Source: CAXMNX01 sp964194845 (GTDB lineage: Bacteria; Pseudomonadota; Alphaproteobacteria; Rhodobacterales; Rhodobacteraceae). Taken from it: a DNA stretch of 52,042 nucleotides. The notes under the pieces were generated by a model. That model was not told the DNA's origin. It was given only the letters and a program-made list of their open reading frames with translations, and did not search any database. Each line of letters opens with the position of its first letter. The first letter of the stretch is position 1. The position numbers and the translations under genes are program-made. The stretch is from contig CAXMNX010000050.1 of the NCBI GenBank assembly GCA_964194845.1, forward strand, positions 1-52,042, in the 5' to 3' direction. Below, one piece after another: positions 35,056-42,461 of the stretch.

Positions 35056-36060
35056 CTAGGAAGCGAGCCGCTTAAGCGTTCCGCGTTCGACTATGTGGCA
35101 GGGAAATATCCGGGCTTCGGGATAGCGTTGCGGTTCGTCCATCATCGACACCACAAGATCAATGGAACTGTCGATGATCTGGCTGATCGGCTGGTGAATG
35201 GTTGTCAGGTTTATATTTTCCCAACGCGCCATTTCCATATCATTGAGCCCGATAATACCGATGTCTTCCGGCACCGAAAGGTTGGCCGTCCGAATGGCGC
35301 TGAGAGCGCCAATCGACAGCACGTCGTCACCGCAAAAATACGCGTCAGCAACGTCTTGGCCCGCCAGAAGACGACCCATTTCATCGCGCCCGGCGTCAAA
35401 TGAATAAGCCTCGGCAAAGCTGTGCGTGAACTTCACGCCCTGACCCGCACGCGCGACCTCCGCGACCCCAAGGAAGCGGTCCTGGGTCGATGTCGCCGAT
35501 TCCGGACCACCCATAAAACCGATGTGCTTATACCCCCGGGCAATCAGTGTTTCCGCCGCCATGCGACCGCAGGCGCGGTTGTCGATGCCGACGATATGCA
35601 CGCTGGGCGCATTTGCAAAACGGCCAAAGGAATGCACCACCGGCACGTTCGATTGCAGGAAAGCCTGGGCAAAGTCGGGCGACAGCGTCGATGACGCGAG
35701 GATCGCACCATCAACGGAATATTGCGTCAAAAGCCGCACCGAAGCCCGCACATCGTCACCCTCGGCGATGTTAAGCAGAAGCGGGCGCAGGCCCCGATCC
35801 TGCAATCCGCGGGTAAACAGATCGAAGATCTCCAGAAAAAGCGGATTATGAAAGTTGTTCGAGATCAAGCCGATCAGTTTCGTGCGACCGGTCGTCAGGC
35901 TCGAAGCAAGCGCGTTCGGGAAATAGCCAAGTTCCGCGGCGGCTTTCTCCACCTTGGCTCGGGTCTTATTGGAAACCGAGGCACCTTCGGTGAATGTTCG
36001 CGACACTGCCGAGCGCGAAACGCCCGCCAATACGGCAACATCCTTTAGTGTGACCGGCAT
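35056..36060 (-). CDS. LacI-family transcriptional regulator
   Basis: A 334-residue regulator starting MPVTLKDVAVLAGVSRSAVSRTF at ATG 36060, seven bases after GGAGGAG. The HTH and hinge helix (TRAKVEKAAAELGYFPNALASSL) are followed by the periplasmic-binding-like effector domain (LIGLISNNFHNPLFLEIFDLF, GFMGGPESATSTQDRF, GIIGLNDMEMARWENINLTTI). It is upstream of the kinase-aldolase pair and flanked by two copies of the same operator, so it likely represses itself and them. The effector is unknown. Confidence 0.9.
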   Translation of the reverse strand: MPVTLKDVAVLAGVSRSAVSRTFTEGASVSNKTRAKVEKAAAELGYFPNALASSLTTGRTKLIGLISNNFHNPLFLEIFDLFTRGLQDRGLRPLLLNIAEGDDVRASVRLLTQYSVDGAILASSTLSPDFAQAFLQSNVPVVHSFGRFANAPSVHIVGIDNRACGRMAAETLIARGYKHIGFMGGPESATSTQDRFLGVAEVARAGQGVKFTHSFAEAYSFDAGRDEMGRLLAGQDVADAYFCGDDVLSIGALSAIRTANLSVPEDIGIIGLNDMEMARWENINLTTIHQPISQIIDSSIDLVVSMMDEPQRYPEARIFPCHIVERGTLKRLAS

Positions 36061-36102
36061 GAGACACTCCTCCAAAGCTTTGATAGCACAGAGTTAATTT
36101 TC

Positions 36103-36116
36103 TGCAACCGGTTGCA
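36103..36116. promoter_or_regulatory. LacI-type operator upstream of lacI (autoregulation)
   Basis: TGCAACCGGTTGCA, a perfect 14-base palindrome identical to the core of the site at 35032-35047, lies 43 bases upstream of the lacI start. Two identical palindromes bracketing the regulator gene are strong evidence for autoregulation. Confidence 0.75.
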
Positions 36117-36162
36117 TGATGCGTGCAACGGCGGCGGCAGAAAGTATCTGCGAGCACGCCAC

Positions 36163-36191
36163 AAAAAAACGGCGCCAGAATTTGGCGCCGT
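36163..36191 (-). terminator. Rho-independent terminator of rplY
   Basis: Read on the minus strand, stem ACGGCGCC / GGCGCCGT (36169-36176 with 36184-36191) encloses a seven-base loop and is followed directly by a run of seven T. It begins 25 bases after the rplY stop codon, separating rplY from lacI. Confidence 0.88.
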
Positions 36192-36215
36192 TCTCGCTGA
36201 ATTTGATCAGACGAC

Positions 36216-36896
36216 CTATTCGTCGGGTTTAGCCTCGCCCTCGGCTTCGCCGTCTTCGCCTTCTTCACCCTCGATCTCAATGCCTTCGCCTTCAAGCGCC
36301 TCGTCTTCTTCTTCCTGACTGATCAGGTCGGACGGTGCCGAGATATTCGCGATCATGAAGTCCCGGTCGATTGTCAGCTTGGATCCTTCGGGCAGTGTAA
36401 CGCCGGAAATGGTTGCCGTATCGCCCACTTCCATGCTCGAAATATCGACGATGACATTATCCGGGATGTCGCTGGCGGTCACCACCAGCTCAATTTCCGA
36501 ACGCACGACCGTCAGAACGCCGCCGCTCCGCAGGCCCGGACAATCGTCGTGGCCGACAAATTCCACGGGAATAAACAGTGCGATCTTGGTGTTCCGCTTC
36601 AGCCGCATCAGGTCGATATGCGTCGGCAGGTCCTTCACAATGTCACGCTGCACGCTGCGGCAGATGACGCGAACGTCGTCTTCGCCGTCAACCTTCAGGT
36701 TAAACAGCGTCGTAAGAAACCGGCCTTGCTTAAGCCGCTTGAACAACACGTTATAGGGGACATTGATCGGCAGCGGGTCAATACCGCCGCCATAAACGAT
36801 GCCTGGTACGAGCCCGTCTCTACGAGCTTGGCGGGCGGCCCCCTTGCCTGTCCCCGTCCGTACCGTGGCGCTAAAATCAGGGATCTCACCTGCCAT
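36216..36896 (-). CDS. rplY: 50S ribosomal protein bL25 (long Ctc/TL5 form)
   Basis: A 226-residue bL25 with an N-terminal 5S rRNA-binding domain (IPDFSATVRTGTGKGAARQARRDGLVPGIVYGGGIDPLPI) and the C-terminal TL5 beta domain (DIPDNVIVDISSMEVGDTATISGVTLPEGSKLT), ending in a very acidic tail rich in Glu. The start ATG 36896 follows GGAGA by nine bases; the frame also allows a TTG two codons earlier. Typical housekeeping gene with its own terminator. pth, the usual neighbour, is not present. Confidence 0.93.
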   Translation of the reverse strand: MAGEIPDFSATVRTGTGKGAARQARRDGLVPGIVYGGGIDPLPINVPYNVLFKRLKQGRFLTTLFNLKVDGEDDVRVICRSVQRDIVKDLPTHIDLMRLKRNTKIALFIPVEFVGHDDCPGLRSGGVLTVVRSEIELVVTASDIPDNVIVDISSMEVGDTATISGVTLPEGSKLTIDRDFMIANISAPSDLISQEEEDEALEGEGIEIEGEEGEDGEAEGEAKPDE

Positions 36897-37060
36897 GGTC
36901 AATTCTCCAAATTTTCAAGTCTGGGCAGCCTCCAAGGGTGTCCGCCCACAAGACGCGGCGTATAACTTGGGTTCGTTGATTTGAAAAGCGGATTCTGACA
37001 CGCGAATGCGCCCAACCGATGTTCGCGGAAATCGGGCGGCAAATTGCAGTTTAAGAATTA

Positions 37061-37642
37061 TTAGCTGGCGCGATCAAATACTGTGAAATTCGGCTCGATC
37101 TCGCCAAACGCGCAATTTGCGTCCAGTAGCACGCGATGCGCTTCAGCCGGTGTTGCCGCGTCAAGTCGATCCAGATCAACGTAGTTCGCGATCACCCGAT
37201 CCAGTTCGGGCGCGTCGGGATCGCTGACATCCCAAATGATATAGCCGCAAACAAGATTGCGATTGCCGTCGTAGGTGCCCATGAAATCCACCGCACCAAG
37301 AAACCGGTCAACCGGGTACCAGTTGATGCGGTATCCGGTCAGATGCTGAACTGGTCCCTTGTCGTCTGGAAAGGCCCGGGTCCAGCCGGCATTCGTCGGA
37401 AGTTTGGCCGGGATCGCCAAGCCCTCGATGCGAATTTCAGGGATGCGCGGCTTGGTGTCGCCTTCGAATTCAATGGCTTCAAACAGCGCCACCGTCGCCG
37501 CGACCAATGCCGCGGTTTCCTCTGGAAATTCTTCGCCCGGGGCCGAAACCGCGCTGGTCGCAATCGCACCTGTCGCGGTTGCGCCCGCGAAGGCTGTGGC
37601 CAGCGCCACCGATTTGAACCATTTGTACGACGCACTCATCAT
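37061..37642 (-). CDS. Unknown exported protein
   Basis: About 193 residues if it starts at the double Met at 37637-37642; the frame continues upstream to 37771 without clear features. The N-terminus MMSASYKWFKSVALATAFAGATATGAIATSAVSA looks like a signal peptide or single membrane anchor with an Ala-rich cleavage region. The mature part (EGLAIPAKLPTNAGWTRAF, LTGYRINWYPVDRFLGAVDFMGTYDGNRNLVCGYIIWDVSDP) is not a family I recognise. It sits alone between rplY and lldD, on the same strand as both. No ribosome binding site stands out, so the start is uncertain. Confidence 0.55.
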   Translation of the reverse strand: MMSASYKWFKSVALATAFAGATATGAIATSAVSAPGEEFPEETAALVAATVALFEAIEFEGDTKPRIPEIRIEGLAIPAKLPTNAGWTRAFPDDKGPVQHLTGYRINWYPVDRFLGAVDFMGTYDGNRNLVCGYIIWDVSDPDAPELDRVIANYVDLDRLDAATPAEAHRVLLDANCAFGEIEPNFTVFDRAS

Positions 37643-37792
37643 GCGGGAAAAATACGCGCCCTTGGCAATTGCGGCAAGAAAGAGGCCGGAAACAGGCCGT
37701 TTTAGGGATGAAGGCGCGGCATCTTTGCACCATTTGATAACGGTCGCGTGATTTTCCGATCTTTGTTTCAAATTGCGAAACTTACCGGCGAC

Positions 37793-38956
37793 TCAATCCC
37801 AGTCGCCGGAAAAGTCTTTCGGTACCAGCACGATGTCGCGATCAACCGTGCTGATGTCCCGGCGCCCGCACAGCGCCATCGACAGATCAAGCTCTTTGTG
37901 GATAACTTCCAGCGAACTGGTCACACCGGCTTCGCCCATTGCCCCAAGGCCATAAACCCAGGCACGCCCGATCATCGTTCCCTTGGCCCCAAGTGCCAGT
38001 GCTTTCAATACATCCTGACCCGATCGGATGCCGCTATCCAGCCAAACCTCAACTTTGTCACCAACCGCCTGAACAATCGGCTCGAGCATTCTGATCGAGC
38101 TGATCGCGCCGTCCAGCTGTCGCCCGCCGTGGTTGGAAACGATGATCGCATCGGCGCCCAGTTCGGCGGCTTTTGACGCGTCTTCGACATCAAGGATGCC
38201 CTTCAGCACAACCTTACCGCCCCACATCTCCATCAACTTTTTGATCCGGTCCCAGTCCAGCGAGGGGTCAAACGCCTCGGCGGTCCACGAGCTTAGCGAT
38301 GTCGGGTCTGTCACACCTGCCGCATGGCCGACAATATTGCCGAAAGTCCGCCGTTTGGTGCCAATCATTTCAAGACCCCACGGTACTTTTGTCATCATGT
38401 TCGCAATCGAACGAACCGTCAGTTTAGGCGGCGCGCTTAGTCCGTTCTTCAGGTCTTTATGTCGCTGCCCCATAATCTGAAGGTCCACGGTAATCACGAG
38501 GGCCGAACATTTGGCAGCGCGCGCACGGTCAAAAAGCCGCGCCATGAAATCGTCATCCTTGAGCGTATAGACCTGGAACCAGAAGGGTTTGGTGGTGTGA
38601 GCCGCGACGTCTTCGATCGAGCAGATCGACATGGTTGAGAGACAAAACGGTACCCCGAATTTCTCAGCTGCACGCGCCGCCTTGATCTCGCCGTCAGCTT
38701 TCTGCATCCCCGCCAGCCCGACAGGTGCCAATGCGACGGGCATCGCAACATCCTCGCCGATCATCCGGGCCGCCGTTGTCCGCCCGGTCATATCGGTTGC
38801 AATACGCTGCCTGAGCCTGATCAGCTCGAAATCCGAAGTGTTGTCGCGAAATGTCTGTTCGCTCCATGATCCGCTTTCGGCATAGTCGAAAAACATTTTC
38901 GGAACGCGGCGCTTATATCGGCGCTTCAGGTCGTCAATGTTGGTGATTACGGGCAT
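37793..38956 (-). CDS. lldD: FMN-dependent L-lactate dehydrogenase LldD-type
   Basis: A 387-residue alpha-hydroxy acid oxidase-family flavoprotein. It begins with IDDLKRRYKRRVPKMFFDYAESGSWSEQTFRDN and has PVALAPVGLAGMQ, KGILDVEDASKAAELGADAIIVSNHGGRQLDGA with the catalytic histidine, and the FMN phosphate loop DSGIRSGQDVLKALALGAKGTMIGRAWVYGLGA. It oxidises L-lactate to pyruvate, passing electrons to the quinone pool. Start has AGGAA nine bases upstream. A related hydroxy acid substrate cannot be excluded. Confidence 0.88.
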   Translation of the reverse strand: MPVITNIDDLKRRYKRRVPKMFFDYAESGSWSEQTFRDNTSDFELIRLRQRIATDMTGRTTAARMIGEDVAMPVALAPVGLAGMQKADGEIKAARAAEKFGVPFCLSTMSICSIEDVAAHTTKPFWFQVYTLKDDDFMARLFDRARAAKCSALVITVDLQIMGQRHKDLKNGLSAPPKLTVRSIANMMTKVPWGLEMIGTKRRTFGNIVGHAAGVTDPTSLSSWTAEAFDPSLDWDRIKKLMEMWGGKVVLKGILDVEDASKAAELGADAIIVSNHGGRQLDGAISSIRMLEPIVQAVGDKVEVWLDSGIRSGQDVLKALALGAKGTMIGRAWVYGLGAMGEAGVTSSLEVIHKELDLSMALCGRRDISTVDRDIVLVPKDFSGDWD

Positions 38957-39035
38957 CGAACGATATTCCTGCGAATTGGTAATGTTGCTTTACCAATGGC
39001 TCCAATTATTGTCATGCGACATATTCGAAACCGCG

Positions 39036-40424
39036 CTAACTGTGAATTGGCCCGTCGCCACAGGCCAGCGCTGCTTCGCGAACGGCTTCGGAATACGTCG
39101 GGTGAGCGTGGCAAGTGCGCGCCAGATCCTCGGCCGCAGCCCCAAACTCCATCGCGACGCATATTTCGTGGATCAGGTCGCCCGCCATCGGTCCGATGAT
39201 ATGCGCACCCAATATCCGGTCGCTGTCCTTGTCGGCGAGGATCTTCACGAACCCGTCTGCGGCGAAATTGGCCTTTGCACGTCCGTTCCCCATGAAGGAA
39301 AACTTGCCCGCCTTGTATGCGCGGCCTTCCGATTTCAGCTGTTCTTCGGTTTGACCAACGTTCGAAACTTCGGGATGCGTATAAATCACGCCCGGTATCA
39401 CGCCATAGTTCACATGCCCCGCTTGCCCCGCGATGGTCTCGGCCACCGCCATGCCTTCATCCTCGGCCTTATGCGCCAGCATCGGGCCGTCGATGGCATC
39501 ACCGATCGCGAATATGCCGCCGATATTGGTCTTCCAATGCGCGTCGGTCTTCACCTGCCCACGCTCGGACATCGCAACACCAAGTGCTTCCAGTCCAAGA
39601 CCGTCGGTAAAGGGCTTCCGTCCGGTCGCGACCAGCACGGTTTCAGCCTCGACCGTTTCTTCCTTGTCGTTCTTCTTCAGCTTGTAAGTGACCTTCGCCT
39701 TGCTCTTGGTCGCCGCAACTTTTTGTACCGCCGCACCCATCACGAACTTAAGCCCCTGCCGTTTCAGGATGCGCTGGAAAGTCTTCTGAACCTCGCCGTC
39801 CATCCCCGGCGTCACCACATCAAGGAATTCGATCACTGTCACGTCGGTCCCGAGCCGTTGATAGACCGATCCAAGCTCCAGCCCGATCACGCCGGCACCG
39901 ATCACCACCATTGATTTCGGGATCTTGCCCAGTTCCAACGCGCCGGTCGATGTAACGACAACCTTCTCGTCTACCTCGACCCCCGGCAACGACGATGCCT
40001 CAGACCCGGTCGCGATCACGATGTTTTTGGCCTCGTGAACATCGTCGCCCACTTTGACCTTCCCTGCCTCAGGAATTGATCCCCAGCCTTTCAGCCAATC
40101 GATCTTGTTTTTCTTGAACAGAAACTCGATGCCCTTGGTGTTGGCCTCGATGGTCTCATTTTTGTACTCCAGCATCCGTTTCCAGTCGACATCGGGTCGC
40201 AAGACTTTGATGCCCATCTTGGCGAAGTTCTCTTCGGTCTCGTGCAGCATCTCGGTTGCGTGCAAAAGTGCCTTTGACGGGATGCATCCGACATTCAGAC
40301 AGGTGCCGCCCAGTGTCTCGCGGCCTTCGACACAGGCTGTTTTCAGGCCAAGCTGCGCGCAGCGGATTGCGCAGACATAGCCGCCGGGGCCGCTGCCGAT
40401 TACGATGACGTCATAACTTGCCAT
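39036..40424 (-). CDS. lpdA: Dihydrolipoyl dehydrogenase (E3)
   Basis: A 462-residue flavoprotein disulfide reductase. The FAD motif VIVIGSGPGGYVCAIRCAQLG, redox-active disulfide GGTCLNVGCIPSKALLH, NAD motif VVIGAGVIGLELGSVYQRLG and the C-terminal HAHPTYSEAVREA with the catalytic His-Glu pair are all present. It regenerates lipoamide on SucB and probably other 2-oxo acid dehydrogenases. It is the last enzyme gene of the suc cluster, after a small membrane protein gene. Confidence 0.94.
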   Translation of the reverse strand: MASYDVIVIGSGPGGYVCAIRCAQLGLKTACVEGRETLGGTCLNVGCIPSKALLHATEMLHETEENFAKMGIKVLRPDVDWKRMLEYKNETIEANTKGIEFLFKKNKIDWLKGWGSIPEAGKVKVGDDVHEAKNIVIATGSEASSLPGVEVDEKVVVTSTGALELGKIPKSMVVIGAGVIGLELGSVYQRLGTDVTVIEFLDVVTPGMDGEVQKTFQRILKRQGLKFVMGAAVQKVAATKSKAKVTYKLKKNDKEETVEAETVLVATGRKPFTDGLGLEALGVAMSERGQVKTDAHWKTNIGGIFAIGDAIDGPMLAHKAEDEGMAVAETIAGQAGHVNYGVIPGVIYTHPEVSNVGQTEEQLKSEGRAYKAGKFSFMGNGRAKANFAADGFVKILADKDSDRILGAHIIGPMAGDLIHEICVAMEFGAAAEDLARTCHAHPTYSEAVREAALACGDGPIHS

Positions 40425-40520
40425 TTAGGGTCTCCGATCTTTCGGTCTGTTCAGTTCCGCCGAGACATATTTCACGAATATTCGCTCCATAGATCATTTT
40501 GCCCGCGGAATGCCCAGCAC

Positions 40521-40919
40521 TCACGGCGCAAACCACCCGATGCGCCTGAGCCGCTCGCCAACCACGAATATCGCCACGCTCCACGCCACAATGATCATCA
40601 CCGGCAACAGGCTGTTCACCGGCAAACCGGCAGCGGAAAATCCGCCTTCTGAAAACGCCAGGCCGACGCTGAAAAGAACCAAAAGCCACTGCCCGCCCCG
40701 GTCGCGCCATGTGACAAGGTAGAGAATAACCGCCATCGAACCGAGGATGGCGATGCCAAGTCCAGGTTCCCGCATCGCGGGATCGCCGAAAACAATCAGC
40801 CAAAGCGCCATCAACGCGATGCCCCAAAGGGACCACACGTAAAACCGCGCGCGGCGGATATCGTCGGGCGACAAAGAACCGGCATCGGAATGCTCAGGGT
40901 CGGGCGCCCGGCGCGTCAT
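40521..40919 (-). CDS. Small integral membrane protein of unknown function
   Basis: A 132-residue protein with about four hydrophobic segments: FYVWSLWGIALMALWLIVF, LGIAILGSMAVILYLVTW, WLLVLFSVGLAFS and LLPVMIIVAWSVAIFVV. The N-terminal 20 residues are hydrophilic. It lies five bases after sucB and 96 bases before lpdA, an arrangement I recall for other Rhodobacteraceae. No catalytic motif is seen. Confidence 0.7.
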   Translation of the reverse strand: MTRRAPDPEHSDAGSLSPDDIRRARFYVWSLWGIALMALWLIVFGDPAMREPGLGIAILGSMAVILYLVTWRDRGGQWLLVLFSVGLAFSEGGFSAAGLPVNSLLPVMIIVAWSVAIFVVGERLRRIGWFAP

Positions 40920-40924
40920 TGCAT

Positions 40925-42457
40925 CTATAAATCCATCAGCAACCGTCGCGGATCCTCAAGCGCTTCTTTCACCCGCACAAGGAACGTCACCGCACCCTTG
41001 CCGTCGACGATCCGGTGGTCATAGCTGAGTGCCAGATACATCATTGGGCGGATCACAATCTCTCCCGCCACGACCATCGGGCGCTCTTGGATTTTGTGCA
41101 TTCCCAGAATGCCCGACTGCGGTGGGTTCAAAATCGGCGATGACATCAGCGAGCCGTAGACGCCGCCGTTCGAGACGGTGAACGTGCCGCCCTGCATCTC
41201 GGCCATGCTAAGCTTGCCATCGCGCGCGCGGGCACCCAGCTCGTTGATCTTCTTCTCAATCGCGGCAAATGACATCTTATCGGCGTCGCGCACGACGGGC
41301 ACAACAAGCCCATTCGGGGTTCCGACCGCGATGCCCATATGGACGAAGTTTTTGTAGACAACATCCGTCCCGTCGATCTCGGCGTTAACCTCGGGCACTT
41401 CCCTTAGCGCGTGGCAGCAGGCTTTGGTGAAAAACGACATAAAGCCGAGCTTCACGCCGTGTTTCTTTTCGAAAAGCTCTTTGTATTCTTTACGCAGCCC
41501 CATCACGGCCGACATATCGACCTCGTTATATGTGGTCAGCATTGCGGCGTTGTTTTGGGCATCCTTCAAGCGCCGCGCAATCGTTTGGCGCAGGCGGGTC
41601 ATCTTGACCCGTTCTTCGCGTTCGGCGTCCTCGGCGGCGACCGGCGATCGCGGCATCGGTGCCGGGGCAGGGGGGTCGGCCTTCGGGGCAGGGCTGGCCA
41701 GTGCTTTTTGCACATCTTCCTTCATGATCCGACCGTCTTTGCCGGTCCCGGTGACGGCAGCCGCCGAAACATTGTGTTCGGCCATCATCTTTTTCGCAGA
41801 CGGCGCGTCTTCGACATCCTTGCCGCTTGCGGCAGTGGGTGCGGCTTCTGGCGAAGACGCGGGCTGCGCATGGGCCGTGGCGGCACTCGCGCTTGAAGAA
41901 AGCACGGCAAGCTTGCCGCCGGCTTCCACAGTCTCGCCCTCGGCTTTCAAAATCTCGGTCAGAACGCCCGCAGAAGGCGCCGGAACCTCAACCGACACCT
42001 TGTCGGTTTCCAAATCACACAGCATTTCATCCTGCCCGACACTGTCGCCGACTGCTTTGAACCAGGTTGAAACCGTCGCCTCGGTCACGCTTTCGCCCAG
42101 CGTCGGCACCATGATATCGACCGAACCGCCACTTGCAGCCGCACCGTTCGCAGCGGGTGCAGGCGCAGGCGCGGCGGCGGGCTTTTCCGCCTTCGGTGGT
42201 TCCACAGCTTTCGCACTTCCGCCTTCGTTCAGCGTTGCCAACAGCGCATCGACGCCAACCGTTTCGCCCTCGGCGGCGACGATCTCGCCCAATGTGCCCG
42301 CCGCTGGAGACGGCACCTCGACCGTGACTTTGTCGGTTTCCAGTTCGCACAGCATTTCATCCACAGCAATGCTGTCGCCCGGCTTTTTGAACCAGCTTGC
42401 AACCGTTGCTTCTGTGACGCTTTCGCCCAGCGTGGGAACGCGGATTTCCGTGGCCAT
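40925..42457 (-). CDS. sucB: 2-oxoglutarate dehydrogenase E2, dihydrolipoyl succinyltransferase, with two lipoyl domains
   Basis: A 510-residue E2 with two N-terminal lipoyl domains, lysines in LETDKVTVEVPSPAAG (Lys43) and LETDKVSVEVPAPSAG, each followed by Ala/Pro linkers. A peripheral-subunit-binding domain (APSAKKMMAEHNVSAAAVTGTGKDGRIMKEDVQKAL) precedes the catalytic domain, with active-site SYDHRIVDGKGAVTF near the C-terminus. Two lipoyl domains are usual for alphaproteobacterial SucB although E. coli has one. It transfers succinyl from lipoyl to CoA. It starts five bases after the sucA stop. Confidence 0.95.
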   Translation of the reverse strand: MATEIRVPTLGESVTEATVASWFKKPGDSIAVDEMLCELETDKVTVEVPSPAAGTLGEIVAAEGETVGVDALLATLNEGGSAKAVEPPKAEKPAAAPAPAPAANGAAASGGSVDIMVPTLGESVTEATVSTWFKAVGDSVGQDEMLCDLETDKVSVEVPAPSAGVLTEILKAEGETVEAGGKLAVLSSSASAATAHAQPASSPEAAPTAASGKDVEDAPSAKKMMAEHNVSAAAVTGTGKDGRIMKEDVQKALASPAPKADPPAPAPMPRSPVAAEDAEREERVKMTRLRQTIARRLKDAQNNAAMLTTYNEVDMSAVMGLRKEYKELFEKKHGVKLGFMSFFTKACCHALREVPEVNAEIDGTDVVYKNFVHMGIAVGTPNGLVVPVVRDADKMSFAAIEKKINELGARARDGKLSMAEMQGGTFTVSNGGVYGSLMSSPILNPPQSGILGMHKIQERPMVVAGEIVIRPMMYLALSYDHRIVDGKGAVTFLVRVKEALEDPRRLLMDL

Positions 42458-42461
42458 CTTG

